The position numbers and the translations under genes were made by a program. A stretch of 56,599 nt of DNA from Verrucomicrobiota bacterium (GTDB lineage: Bacteria; Verrucomicrobiota; Verrucomicrobiia; Limisphaerales; SIBE01): the NCBI GenBank assembly GCA_016871535.1, contig VHCZ01000009.1:1-56599 (forward strand). The letters run 5' to 3'. Below the pieces are notes generated by a model. That model was not told the origin of the DNA. It made no database searches and saw only the letters and a program-made list of their open reading frames with translations. Each line of letters starts with the position of its first letter. Within the stretch, counting starts at the first letter, position 1. This document shows positions 8,549-17,882 of the stretch, piece by piece.

Positions 8549-9567
8549 GGGTCAGTCCCACATATTGACATTGCTTTGCTAGGCGCTTTTGGGCTTTTGG
8601 ACCGATAAACGGTTCGACAAGCTCGCCCCCGTCCCCATCTGCAACCGGGCCGCAATCCACTTCAGCGTCATGGTCGTCTCCGCCCGCAGCTTCACCGCCA
8701 GTTTCACCTTCGCCCGGTCGCCTTTTTTGCGTGCGGCCAGGTCGGCCTCCGTCCAGCCCAGCTTTTGCAGCCCCTCCCGCGCCAATCGCTCCGCCTTCTC
8801 GGTCGCGCTCTCCTGCAACTCCGCGCCGTAATGCGACGCCCCGCGCTTCTCCTCCACTTGGGCCAGCAGTTCCTTCCGAAACGCCTCATCGCCCCAGCAC
8901 CAGCCCCGCCGAATCCGTCCGTAGTCGTCCGCGCTGTCCTGCGCACGCCGCTCTTCCATCACCCGCTCGAACTGCTGGCGCCCAGCCGCGCTGTCCTTGG
9001 GAATCCCCATCTCCCCCAACACCCGCTCCACCCGCAGCCACGGCGCCCGCCGACCGGGCCGCTCCAGATACGCCGGATAACTGCTCCACCGGTACGCCCG
9101 CAGCGGCTTCTTCGCGCGCAACAGCTTCGCCCGCACCGGATTCAGATGCACGTACTGGCATACCGTCCGCAGGTAACCGGGGCTGGCCGCGTCCACCACC
9201 AGCGACTTGTAGCGCCCGCTGAACAGGTGCCCAAAGAGCTTGTGCCGCCGGTTGAACCGCGCCGTGTAGGTGCCCAGAAACCACTTCATCCCGGCGACCA
9301 AATTGCCTTGGGGCGTCTCCACCACCAGATGAAAATGATTCCTCATGAGACAATAGGCATGGACCTGCCAATCGGCTTTCGCGCACGCCTCGGCCAGCGT
9401 GGCCAGAAACAACTCCCGATCCCGGTCATCGTGGAAGATCGCCTCCCGTCGGTCGCCGCAGTTCATCAGGTGATAAATCGCGCCCGGATATTCAATGCGT
9501 AACTTGCGTGCCATGCAGGGAAATCTGCCCCGAAAGGACATATATTGTCAATATGTGGGACTGACCC
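8549..9567. mobile_element. REP/Y1-transposase unit bounded by perfect 22-bp inverted repeats
   Basis: The 22 bases at 8549-8570 (GGGTCAGTCCCACATATTGA then CA) are repeated exactly, inverted, at 9546-9567, enclosing a single transposase gene in a unit of 1,019 bp. Each end contains an inner GTCA...TGAC pair able to form a small hairpin, as expected for DNA recognised by HUH/Y1 transposases. It lies in the gap between mutL and the AsmA-like gene. I cannot see a target duplication. Confidence 0.75.
8579..9514 (-). CDS. REP-associated tyrosine transposase (RAYT, Y1/IS200-like)
   Basis: 311-aa HUH endonuclease of the Y1_Tnp family. The N-terminus MARKLRIEYPGAIYHLMNCG is typical. The metal-binding HxH is H60-F-H62 (MRNHFHLVVE) and the likely catalytic tyrosine is Y121 in QYVHLNPVRA. 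A long C-terminal extension (about 150-311), charged and ending in a helix-turn-helix-like KWIAARLQMGTG, is common in larger members. ATG 9514 was chosen over an upstream in-frame ATG (9541) because it begins the conserved motif. It should mobilise or process the flanking inverted-repeat DNA as single strands. The frame and active-site residues are intact. Confidence 0.9.
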   Translation of the reverse strand: MARKLRIEYPGAIYHLMNCGDRREAIFHDDRDRELFLATLAEACAKADWQVHAYCLMRNHFHLVVETPQGNLVAGMKWFLGTYTARFNRRHKLFGHLFSGRYKSLVVDAASPGYLRTVCQYVHLNPVRAKLLRAKKPLRAYRWSSYPAYLERPGRRAPWLRVERVLGEMGIPKDSAAGRQQFERVMEERRAQDSADDYGRIRRGWCWGDEAFRKELLAQVEEKRGASHYGAELQESATEKAERLAREGLQKLGWTEADLAARKKGDRAKVKLAVKLRAETTMTLKWIAARLQMGTGASLSNRLSVQKPKSA

Positions 9568-9570
9568 CGT

Positions 9571-9660
9571 TACCAGCCTAAAGGCTGCGGTCCGCACGGT
9601 TTTCGGTTCAAGGGCCGTGTGCACGGCTTTTTGGCCGTGGGAACTTCCCGTGAACCGGAC
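9571..9660 (-). repeat. dispersed repeat copy (CAGCCTAAAGGCTGCGGTCCGC family)
   Basis: About 85 bp here match, in reverse orientation, the left half of the repeat near 29360-29440: CAGCCTAAAGGCTGCGGTCC, then the CGGTTCA..GGGCCGTGTGCACGGCT block, then GGCCGTG..AACTTCCC. The sequence is internally palindromic. It lies directly beside the right inverted repeat of the transposase unit. Confidence 0.65.
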
Positions 9661-9703
9661 GGTAGGGCGAGCCTAGGGCGAGCTTGTCCTCGCACCACCA
9701 CGC

Positions 9704-12700
9704 TCATGGCGCAGGTTGTTTGCCTTTGGAATCCGACCGGGGTGACGCGGGGCTTGCTGCCGACGCCGGCGGAAGCACAGCGTCCTTGAGCACCTTGAGG
9801 GGGCGGAAGGGGAGCATGAGAAACCTGGGGAAGTACAGCAGCTCGGTCTTGGGGTGGTTCAACGTGCCCGTGACTTTGTACTCGAAGACTTTGGTCACGG
9901 GCCACAGCGCCAGGCTCAGGAGGCGGCCCACCGCCCAGGCGTCGCGCAGGATTTCCGCCTGGACGCGCGCGTTCACTTGGCCATCGAAGTCCACTGTGCC
10001 CACGTACTGGAGCCGCAACGCGGGCGCTTTCATTTCCAGATCGCTTGTGTGAATCAGGCTCTTGTCGATCATGAAATTCGCGGAGCTGGCGCTCACGCGG
10101 CTCTGGCCGAGTCCAGGCACAATCTTGTTCAGGGCCGGGGAGAAGAAACCGAAGATGGGAATGTTCCACAGGAAACCATCCCGGAGTTGAACGTCGCCGT
10201 AGCCTTGCCAACTCGACCAATCCCGCGTGTCCGCCGAGGTAATCACCAGGTCGGCGTCAAACGCGCCTTCGAGCGAAGAATTGGTCATGGTCAAATCGGA
10301 CACCAGCGACCGCAGATCGCTCTGCGCCGCATGGCCGCGAAACTGAAAGCGGGCGCCGGGCGGGCCGCTGAAATCGAACTTGCCGTCCCAGTTCAATTTG
10401 CCCCGGTAAAACGCGGCTTGAAGATTGGTAATCGTGACGGTGTCGCCCCGCCAATGCACGTCGCCGGAGATTTCCGGGACATTGAAGCGCCACCAATTGA
10501 AAGTTTTGCCGGCGATTTTGAAAGTGGCATCGGCGTCCGCTTCGGAACGCGTAGGCAAACGGCCATTGACCACGACCGTGGGCGGCGCCTGGAAATGATA
10601 CGGCGCAATGGCTGCGCGCACGGGCCGGCTGATGACGCGCGCGACGAAGTCCGGTTCCATGGTGCTGACCCCATTGGTGACGTGCACCACGTTCGCGGAA
10701 GCATCATACGCAACCCAGGGCGCCGTGATTTGCTCCCGGCCCCGGCGAAGGTGCACGCCGCGAAATTCCAGGAAGCGGTTGGTGAATTGCAGCGCGGCTT
10801 GAAAACTATCGAGCGCCTCCCCTCGGAAAGCAAAGTTGGTCAACGCGACTTCGGCTGAAAATCCGGTGAGTTCCGGTCTTCGCCACTGGCCGCGCACCCG
10901 TCCTTGAATGAGCGGCGGTTGGGAGAATCGAAAATAATCCAGCACCCGTTTTTCGGCGGGCGCCAACAGAGGCGCGATCGCCTGGGGATCGATGCGGCTG
11001 CGGATCGTCCAATCAAATTCGCGCGTGGCCGTGTTCTCGATGCCGTTCAGGTGAACCTGGCCTTCCGGCCGCGCGACCACCAGGTCCGGGACGCGCCAGA
11101 CAGAATTGGAAAAAGTGAAGGGCGAGCGGGCCGAAACGACGGGCACGCCTCGATAAGACGCGGCGGCGGTCTCGATGGAACCGGCGATCCAGAGCGTCTT
11201 AAGCGATTCTTTGAAACGACCCGGTTCGCGATTTGTCCAGGCCGGCAGAGCCAAGCGGGCTTCGGCCTGCACGCGCGGCGGCGTTTCCCAACTGTATTGG
11301 CGCAGCCACCGCTGTGCGTTCGTGGGCAGCAACGGCTGGACGCGGCGAACGTCAAAGTCAAAAGCGATCCGGGACTGCACCTCGCGCCGGGAGATGTCGA
11401 GCGCGGCGCTGGCGTCGAGTTGGCCGTCGGCGATCCGTGACGCGAGTTTGCGAATCGTCAAGGCGGGCGCGCGCCAATCGCCGGCGCTGGCGATCTCTTC
11501 GATCTCAACTCCGCTGGAACTGACCTTTCGGATTTGGGCCTCCCAATCCAGAAAGAGCGATTCGAGCTTCGCCCACGGGCCCCAGGTCTGATCCGCGCGC
11601 CTTTGTTCGGCGCGGATTGGAGAACGGCGGACGCGGCCCGAAAAGAGCGCCGATTCGGATTCGGACCGGCTCGACTCAATGCGTTTGAGGTCCAACTTCC
11701 AGTTTCCATCCAACGCGGCGATTTGATTGGCGGGCTGGACAAAGTCGGAAGTGAGCTGCGCGGAATCCGCTATTCCCCACGGCGTCTTAATTCCGCGCGC
11801 TTCCAGAGTCCATTCGACCTGGCGCTGGTCCGCGCTCGCGGCGTGGGGCGCGGCCTTGCCCGATAGGACCACTTCCTCCGCGCCGCCCCAATCGGTTTGC
11901 GGAGTGAACTGAAACCGCCACTGGCCCTGGCTGGAATTCAGATTCGTGACGACCAACGAAACTCTGGCGCTGCCCCGGGCGTTGGCGAAGCCGCCGATCG
12001 TGGTTTGCGCCGCGCCGACCTGGAGATCACCCGTGACTTCGAGAGTCCGGGACGCCGTGCTGGCCGGGGACATTTCTAAGTTCAATTGGAGATTCTCCAT
12101 CGTGCCCCAGGCGCCGGACATTTGCGGAATCCGGAAGCCGAGTTTGGCGCGCAACGATCCCAGATCTCGGCCATCTCCTTGAAACGTGAACTGAAGTTTC
12201 GACTCTGGACTGAAAGTGATCCGGTCCAAGGATGTGACGAGCTGGTGCAGCCGCTCCAGCCAGGCGGACACTCTCTTTTCGCCTGGCTCGCGAGGCGGAG
12301 CAGCCCGTTGGGCGAGCGCATTGGTGATTGTGCCGGATGCCTGGAGCGCGGCGTTCTTGCAGCGCGCGGTGAACCGGGCGAGGTCCCATTGGCCGTCGGA
12401 AGAAGAGCGGAGTTCTAGCTGGATATCTTCGAGAGGCAGGCGCGCGGGCGGCGCATTCGAACTGAGGAACGGGACGATCAAGCGACCCTGCCGAACGATC
12501 AGCGATTCCAGTTGCGCCTGAAATCGCCAGAGCGCGCCCGCTCGCAGCCGCAATTCCGCGCTGGCGACCCGCAGATCCGGGTGCAGCAGGTCTGGGGCTT
12601 TTCGCCAGCGCACGTTTTCCGCGAGGCACGTTCTCAATCCGCGCAAGCGAAGGCGGTCGAACTGAAGATCGATGCCGCGGGATTGGAGTTGGTCCTCAAT

Positions 12701-12853
12701 GCGGGCGGCCACAAAACCCGGCAGGCCGATTTGGTTCAAGTAAAGGAAGGCCAAGACCAGGAGAACCATCAACAAACCCAGCGCGCGGACGACGCGGAAG
12801 AGAAGGCGGCCGCGGCGCGAAGCTGGCGAATCTTCGCCAGGAGCCTTTTTCAT
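9704..12853 (-). CDS. large AsmA/YhdP-like membrane-anchored protein
   Basis: 1,049-aa protein with one N-terminal transmembrane segment (about residues 20-42, VVRALGLLMVLLVLAFLYL) followed by a long repetitive beta-rich region. The C-terminus (about 900-1020), with a stretch such as SSANFMIDKSLIHTSDLEMK, resembles the AsmA_2/AsmA-like C-terminal domain. AsmA-like proteins are periplasm-spanning or inner-membrane proteins linked to lipid transport and outer-membrane homeostasis; that role is inferred here. ATG 12853 is preceded by GGGGGAGG at 6-nt spacing. It is the last gene of a six-gene minus-strand operon, 31 nt after the DUF4340 gene. The Lys/Pro-rich C-terminal tail is low complexity. 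Confidence 0.75.
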   Translation of the reverse strand: MKKAPGEDSPASRRGRLLFRVVRALGLLMVLLVLAFLYLNQIGLPGFVAARIEDQLQSRGIDLQFDRLRLRGLRTCLAENVRWRKAPDLLHPDLRVASAELRLRAGALWRFQAQLESLIVRQGRLIVPFLSSNAPPARLPLEDIQLELRSSSDGQWDLARFTARCKNAALQASGTITNALAQRAAPPREPGEKRVSAWLERLHQLVTSLDRITFSPESKLQFTFQGDGRDLGSLRAKLGFRIPQMSGAWGTMENLQLNLEMSPASTASRTLEVTGDLQVGAAQTTIGGFANARGSARVSLVVTNLNSSQGQWRFQFTPQTDWGGAEEVVLSGKAAPHAASADQRQVEWTLEARGIKTPWGIADSAQLTSDFVQPANQIAALDGNWKLDLKRIESSRSESESALFSGRVRRSPIRAEQRRADQTWGPWAKLESLFLDWEAQIRKVSSSGVEIEEIASAGDWRAPALTIRKLASRIADGQLDASAALDISRREVQSRIAFDFDVRRVQPLLPTNAQRWLRQYSWETPPRVQAEARLALPAWTNREPGRFKESLKTLWIAGSIETAAASYRGVPVVSARSPFTFSNSVWRVPDLVVARPEGQVHLNGIENTATREFDWTIRSRIDPQAIAPLLAPAEKRVLDYFRFSQPPLIQGRVRGQWRRPELTGFSAEVALTNFAFRGEALDSFQAALQFTNRFLEFRGVHLRRGREQITAPWVAYDASANVVHVTNGVSTMEPDFVARVISRPVRAAIAPYHFQAPPTVVVNGRLPTRSEADADATFKIAGKTFNWWRFNVPEISGDVHWRGDTVTITNLQAAFYRGKLNWDGKFDFSGPPGARFQFRGHAAQSDLRSLVSDLTMTNSSLEGAFDADLVITSADTRDWSSWQGYGDVQLRDGFLWNIPIFGFFSPALNKIVPGLGQSRVSASSANFMIDKSLIHTSDLEMKAPALRLQYVGTVDFDGQVNARVQAEILRDAWAVGRLLSLALWPVTKVFEYKVTGTLNHPKTELLYFPRFLMLPFRPLKVLKDAVLPPASAASPASPRSDSKGKQPAP

Positions 12854-12884
12854 GGGGAACCTCCCCCGCACTCCAATGGCCGGT

Positions 12885-14684
12885 TCATGGCTGGCCGGCT
12901 TCCGGGAAGCTCAGAGCTCGCACCACGTCCTGATGCAACGAGGCCGGAAACACAAAAATGATCCACTGTCCTTCCTCGAGCACGACCGCGGCCAGCGGAC
13001 CTTCCATGACCCGCGGGCCAAACCTGAGGGTGTAGGGCTCAATCTTGCCGCCGTGGTTCACGTCCAGCGTGACCTGGTAATCGAATTCGTGAAATCTCCG
13101 CAGGCGCAATTGCTCTTCGCCTTTGGCCCGCCAACTGACCGCGTGCAATTCGCCCAACCGGCGCACGAGTTCTTCCAGCGCCTCGTTCTCGACGGCCTCG
13201 GAAAACCAGGCCCGTTGCGTGTTGCGTTCGAGTTTGCGCGTTCGTCCTTGCTGGTGAACCGTGACGCTCACGACATTGCTCGAAGCAAAGTTCCAGAGGC
13301 GGCGGTCGCGCATCTCGAAGGCGGCTTGCGGCAAGCGGGAAACGTCGCCCAGACTGACCGTGTACACGGCGGGCTCCTCGCCGCGCCGGGCGTAAATTCG
13401 ATCCACCTGGTTCGACCCGAAAGCCACTTGCGCCAGGACGACGTTGGTGGGGCCGAGCGCGTTGGTGATGGCGGTTTTCAGAACGTATCGGCGTTCCCCC
13501 GGATCGAGGCCATAGGGAGAAAAGTTCGGCACCAAATCTTTTTCGAACCGGTCGATTTTGAGCCGCGCCAGGTTTGTGAAAAACTCGCGCAACGACGCGG
13601 CGTCGGCGGGTGCGCGGAACGGCTCGACAATTTGCCACGCGCCGTTGGTTTGGAGTTGGAGAGCAAAGGCCTCCCGCCGGGACTGAATCTCGACGCGGCT
13701 GACCGAGGGTTCGTTGAAGTAAAGCAGCGTGCGGTCCCGGTAAGAGTCATGCGACTGGCGCAGCAAGTCCGCGAACTCTCGCGTCACCAGGACGACGTTG
13801 GTGTGACTGAGCCGCCGCGCGTAGATCAGGGCGGGATTGTTGGTGGGGCTGGAGCCGAATTGCAGTTGGAGCACGGCGTTGGTTCCTTGCGCCAGCGTCA
13901 TTTGCACTCGCGGCGGCTGCAATCCGTAGCGGTCCAGGTCCGCCGCCGGATCGTCCGTCACGAACTGGCTGACGCGGGTGTTGCGCAATTGCTGGATCAG
14001 GTAATCGACGGCGTTTCCGTTGGCGCGCGCCGCCACCGGACGAGCGAGCGTCCAGAGTTGATTGGTCGGATCGCGCACGATCCAGAAAAAGCTGGTTTCG
14101 TTCGTCACCGCGAGTTGATCGAACGCCAGCCGCTCCTCGTGCACGAGCATCGGATTGCGCCACTCTCGCGCCGAATCCGGGACGTGCTCCAGGAGCCGGG
14201 CATCCGTGATGAGAATGCGCGGGTCGCCAATGAGCTGAATGTACATTTGATCCGAGGTCGGCGTCCGTGAGCCGATGTCGAAGCCAATCCGATTCGTGCC
14301 CGAATAGACGGCAATCTTCGCCCTGGGCGGCTGCAGTCCGAAAGCCGCCAGGCCGCCTGGCTGGGAGGAGATGGTGTGCGCGGGAATCGAAGCGTGTTTC
14401 TCCAGGCGCGCGATCAACTCCAGGAATTCCTCGATCCCGGTGGATTGCGCAGGATACACCGGATTGGACAACTGCCAGCGATGGTTGACTCGTTCGACGC
14501 CGAGGTAGGAATTGGTGCGCCCGATGCCGATGGCGGTCACCTTCGCGGGGTCGAGATCGGGAAAGACCTTTTCGGTTTCGGCGGCGTTTCCATCGGAACT
14601 GGCGGAGTGCCGTTCGAAAATCAGAATGTATCCGAGCAACGCCGCCGCCAGCGCCAGCAAAACCCATGTCGATTTCGAGTTCAT
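12885..14684 (-). CDS. DUF4340 domain protein
   Basis: 599-aa protein with one N-terminal membrane segment (residues ~6-22, TWVLLALAAALLGYILI) and a large extracytoplasmic region. The early segment FPDLDPAKVTAIGI and following NRWQL-like strands are typical of DUF4340, which is repeated here (a second similar block begins about residue 330). DUF4340 proteins usually sit next to GldG-like ABC auxiliary proteins, as here. The ATG at 14684 is 8 nt after the gldG-like stop codon, suggesting coupled translation. Function unknown; probably an accessory subunit of the ABC system encoded upstream. Confidence 0.8.
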   Translation of the reverse strand: MNSKSTWVLLALAAALLGYILIFERHSASSDGNAAETEKVFPDLDPAKVTAIGIGRTNSYLGVERVNHRWQLSNPVYPAQSTGIEEFLELIARLEKHASIPAHTISSQPGGLAAFGLQPPRAKIAVYSGTNRIGFDIGSRTPTSDQMYIQLIGDPRILITDARLLEHVPDSAREWRNPMLVHEERLAFDQLAVTNETSFFWIVRDPTNQLWTLARPVAARANGNAVDYLIQQLRNTRVSQFVTDDPAADLDRYGLQPPRVQMTLAQGTNAVLQLQFGSSPTNNPALIYARRLSHTNVVLVTREFADLLRQSHDSYRDRTLLYFNEPSVSRVEIQSRREAFALQLQTNGAWQIVEPFRAPADAASLREFFTNLARLKIDRFEKDLVPNFSPYGLDPGERRYVLKTAITNALGPTNVVLAQVAFGSNQVDRIYARRGEEPAVYTVSLGDVSRLPQAAFEMRDRRLWNFASSNVVSVTVHQQGRTRKLERNTQRAWFSEAVENEALEELVRRLGELHAVSWRAKGEEQLRLRRFHEFDYQVTLDVNHGGKIEPYTLRFGPRVMEGPLAAVVLEEGQWIIFVFPASLHQDVVRALSFPEAGQP

Positions 14685-14692
14685 CGGGAGGC

Positions 14693-16162
14693 TCAACTGC
14701 GCCGGCGAGCCCACACCAGAATGCCAATGGACAAAACCGAGCCGGGCAGCACGCCCACGAGCAGCCAGCGGATCGCTTGCATTTCGGACTGCGTCATAGA
14801 AATGGTGAATTCTTTGAGCTTGCGCGGCCCGATACCTTCCAGAAGCAATTCGCGGTTGATCAGCCAGTTGATCGCCAGGCGCGCGAAATCGCGGTTGGCA
14901 TCGAAGTCGATGACGGTGTTTCCCAGGAACCAGGATTCGCCGGCTACGACCATGCGCGTTTCGCCGCGATCCGCGCTGATCCCCTGAATGGATCCCTTTT
15001 CGACGGCAACGATGAGCGGAATGATTCCCCGGCGCTCGATTTGATTTGGCCCTTTGTTCACAACTCCCTCCGGGCTGGTCACGGCCAGCGGGGTCACTTT
15101 GGCCGAATCCGCACCGCGCTGAGCGGGGCTGCGCAGACTGATCGATCGCGGCAACGCCAGCGCGAGCCGGGAACGGCGCAAAGGCTTGACCAAAGGATGA
15201 TCTCCGAATTCAGTGACAATGACGAGACGCGGATCGCTCGTGCTGCTCCGGGGTTTGTCGGTGACGAGATCCCGGCCGACCTCGACGCCCCAGTTGGCGA
15301 GCAACGCTTCCAGACCGGTCGCGACCTGGCGCGAATCATGGTTAAACAACGCCAGCATCCGTCCACCCTGGCTGAGGTACTTGTCGATTTTCTCCAGCTC
15401 TTCCTCGGCGATCGGATTCAAAGGGCTGGCCACAATCAGAAGCTGGCAGTCCGCCGGGATTTCGGCATTGAGGAGCGAGAGGCGCCCGATCGCCACATTA
15501 TTTTCCTGCAAAACCTTGGCGAAATCCATGTAGCCGATCTGATCCCGCCGGTCTGTGGGATCGTGTTCGCGATGGCCTTCCAGGAAGTAGGCTTTGGCCG
15601 TCCGCGTGTCGATCACGCTGCAAATCGCCGACGTGAACAATTGTTCCCCCCGGAAAGTCGTGCGCTTGACTTTGCGTTCGGTGAAGACGCCCGAGTAGTC
15701 GTATTCGGAAAGCTCGCCCGCGTGCACGACCTTCTTCTTGCCGTTGCACGCGAAAATAATTCGGTCGTCCTTGTCCGCCTCGGCCAGGTCGTACGCGGTT
15801 CGGATTTCCTCCGCGCGTCCCGGACTGAAGGTGTAATCGACATACTCGACGTCCAACCTGGAACATTGAACTTCGTATTGGTCGAGCACTTTGCGGACGG
15901 CGCTGAACAGCGGCTCGCGATGATCGAAGAAGACGATGATCTTGACCTGGTTGGTCAACGCTTCGAGCACGCGAAGCGTGACCGGCGAAAGCGGATCCTG
16001 CGTGCCGGCGCCCCAGTTGAATCGCTCGTAACGGCGCGCCGCAATGAAGTTGACCATCACCAGGATCGCGGACACGGCAACGATCGACAACGCGACGTTC
16101 AAGCCGATCCGCCAGCGACGACCCGGCCAGAAACTTGCCTGCGCTGCCGATTCTTCCGCCAT
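14693..16162 (-). CDS. GldG-like ABC transporter auxiliary protein
   Basis: 489-aa protein of the ABC_transp_aux/GldG family. It has a transmembrane helix near the N-terminus (about residues 19-41), an extracytoplasmic domain with the typical LSPVTLRVLEAL and VKIIVFFD segments and an AYFLEGHREHDP block (~190-200), and a final transmembrane helix before the RRRS tail. In Bacteroidota, GldG works with GldA and GldF in an ABC complex needed for gliding and type IX secretion function; in Verrucomicrobiota the role is not established. It starts 2 nt after the permease stop codon. Confidence 0.85.
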   Translation of the reverse strand: MAEESAAQASFWPGRRWRIGLNVALSIVAVSAILVMVNFIAARRYERFNWGAGTQDPLSPVTLRVLEALTNQVKIIVFFDHREPLFSAVRKVLDQYEVQCSRLDVEYVDYTFSPGRAEEIRTAYDLAEADKDDRIIFACNGKKKVVHAGELSEYDYSGVFTERKVKRTTFRGEQLFTSAICSVIDTRTAKAYFLEGHREHDPTDRRDQIGYMDFAKVLQENNVAIGRLSLLNAEIPADCQLLIVASPLNPIAEEELEKIDKYLSQGGRMLALFNHDSRQVATGLEALLANWGVEVGRDLVTDKPRSSTSDPRLVIVTEFGDHPLVKPLRRSRLALALPRSISLRSPAQRGADSAKVTPLAVTSPEGVVNKGPNQIERRGIIPLIVAVEKGSIQGISADRGETRMVVAGESWFLGNTVIDFDANRDFARLAINWLINRELLLEGIGPRKLKEFTISMTQSEMQAIRWLLVGVLPGSVLSIGILVWARRRS

Positions 16163-16164
16163 GA

Positions 16165-16917
16165 TTATCTCCAGCGCCGGCTCTCAACGGCGCGCAAGGT
16201 CAGGAACAGGAAAAACGCCGTCAGGCTGGTGTAGTAAATGACACTCCGCGTATCGACCAGCCCGGCGGCAAAAGTCTCCAGGTGTTCCGTCATGGAGATG
16301 TATTCGAAGACCTTCGTCGTCCAACCGGGTCCCGGCGCGGCCATCAAGGAACGCAAGCTGAGCAGGAACAGCCCCAGGCCCAGCGCGTAGCTGATCATCG
16401 CGGCTACGATCTGGTTGCGCGTGAGGGCCGAGGCAAAACAGCCCAGCGACAAATAAAGCGCGCCCACCAGCAGAATGCCGAGAAACGTGGCCAGTAATCC
16501 GCCGGGCTGCAGCAGGGTCGGGTCATTCGAGTAACGCCGGACCAACATCAGGTAGATCAGCAACGGAAGCCAGGTGATGGCGTAGAACAACAGCGCGCCG
16601 CTGAACTTGGCGAGCACCACGGGCAAGTCTGCCACCGGCGCGGTCATCAACGTCTCGTAAGTGCCAGAGAACTTTTCTTGCGCGAACGTGCGCATGGTCA
16701 TGATGGGAGTGGTGAGCAGAAGGATGAGCCAGAAATACACCGTCACGAAAAACTGTTCCGTGACCGGCGCGTCCGTCGGTTCCACGTTCAGTTTGGCCAG
16801 CATATCGGCAAAGCTCAGCCCCAACAACAGCAACACCGTCGCCATCAAAATGTAGCCCGTCAACGAACCGAAAAATCCGCCCAGCTCCCGGCGGACCAAC
16901 GTGAGATACACCTGCAT
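16165..16917 (-). CDS. ABC-2 type permease (GldF-like)
   Basis: 250-aa polytopic protein with about six hydrophobic segments, of the ABC-2 membrane family. The motif MRTFAQEKFSGTYETLMTAPV after the second membrane segment is the usual coupling-helix signature of these permeases. Its ATG overlaps the last base of the upstream ATPase gene and its stop is 2 nt from the GldG-like gene, so the ATPase, permease and auxiliary protein are almost certainly made together. The transported substrate is unknown. Confidence 0.85.
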   Translation of the reverse strand: MQVYLTLVRRELGGFFGSLTGYILMATVLLLLGLSFADMLAKLNVEPTDAPVTEQFFVTVYFWLILLLTTPIMTMRTFAQEKFSGTYETLMTAPVADLPVVLAKFSGALLFYAITWLPLLIYLMLVRRYSNDPTLLQPGGLLATFLGILLVGALYLSLGCFASALTRNQIVAAMISYALGLGLFLLSLRSLMAAPGPGWTTKVFEYISMTEHLETFAAGLVDTRSVIYYTSLTAFFLFLTLRAVESRRWR

Positions 16918-17879
16918 CAGAAGCCCTCCTCCTTGTCGCCGCGGATAATGTGCACGAAGATGTCTTCCAAAGTATGAGGGCTGCGCTTCAGCTCCCGCAT
17001 CGTCCAGCCGTGCAGCCGCACTTTCTCAAAGACGAGCGGCCGAATATCCACTCCGGCGCGCGGGGTCAGCGCGCAGCGCAGGTACTCGCCCTCCGCCGGC
17101 GCGATGTCATAATGCTCGATCAACTCCATCTCTTTCCAGCATTCCTGCAATGCCGGGAGCGGAGCCGCGATTTCCGCAATGACCTGGCCTTCCTGGCCCA
17201 GGCTCTTCTCCAGGTTCTCCTTCCGGTCGGCGGCCAGCAACTTTCCCTCATGAAGGATCAGGATGCGGCTGCAGGTCATTTCGACTTCGGGCAGGATGTG
17301 CGTCGAGAGGAGGATGGTGTGGGACTTGCCCAGTTCCTTGATTAATTGCCGAACCGCCCGCACCTGGTTCGGATCCAGCCCGATGGTTGGCTCGTCCAAA
17401 ATCAACAGCTCGGGCTGGTGCACAAGGGCATCCGCAAGACCGACGCGCTGCCGATAGCCTTTGGAGAGTTGGCCCACAATCCGCCGGCTGACGTCGGTCA
17501 AACTGCATTGTTCCATGAGGGTCCCGACGCGGTCGCGGGCCTGGCCGGCGCTCAATCCTTTCAACCGCGCGCGGAACTTCAAGTACTCCCGGACCCGCAT
17601 GTCGAGATGAAGCGGGTTGTTCTCCGGCATATAACCGATGCGCCGCCGCACCTCGCCGGATTGATAGAAGACGTCGAAGCCGGCCACGCGCACGGCTCCG
17701 GAAGTGGCAGGCAGAAAAGTGCTCAGGATGCGGAGGATGGTGCTTTTGCCCGCGCCATTGGGGCCGAGCAAGCCGACGATTTCGCCGCGCTCGACCGCGA
17801 AAGAAACGTCCTCCACCGCCGTGCGGCCCCCGTACCGTTTGGTCAGGTTGGAAACTTCGATCATCCAGGAATCGCTCAC
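16917..17879 (-). CDS. ABC transporter ATP-binding protein (GldA-like)
   Basis: 320-aa ATPase with Walker A GPNGAGKST (residues 39-47), signature LSKGYRQRVGLADALV, Walker B LLILDEPTIGLDP and a switch His in LLSTHILPEVE. The C-terminal ~90 residues form the extension common to GldA/CcmA-type subunits. It follows the protease stop codon after 3 nt. A second in-frame ATG (MIEVSNLTKRY) five codons downstream is an alternative start. It powers the adjacent ABC-2 permease. Confidence 0.92.
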   Translation of the reverse strand: MSDSWMIEVSNLTKRYGGRTAVEDVSFAVERGEIVGLLGPNGAGKSTILRILSTFLPATSGAVRVAGFDVFYQSGEVRRRIGYMPENNPLHLDMRVREYLKFRARLKGLSAGQARDRVGTLMEQCSLTDVSRRIVGQLSKGYRQRVGLADALVHQPELLILDEPTIGLDPNQVRAVRQLIKELGKSHTILLSTHILPEVEMTCSRILILHEGKLLAADRKENLEKSLGQEGQVIAEIAAPLPALQECWKEMELIEHYDIAPAEGEYLRCALTPRAGVDIRPLVFEKVRLHGWTMRELKRSPHTLEDIFVHIIRGDKEEGF

Positions 17880-17882
17880 AGA

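Noticed and set aside
12852-14270. Long plus-strand open frame opposite DUF4340
   Set aside because: Shadow of the opposite strand; no homology-like motifs and no ribosome site.
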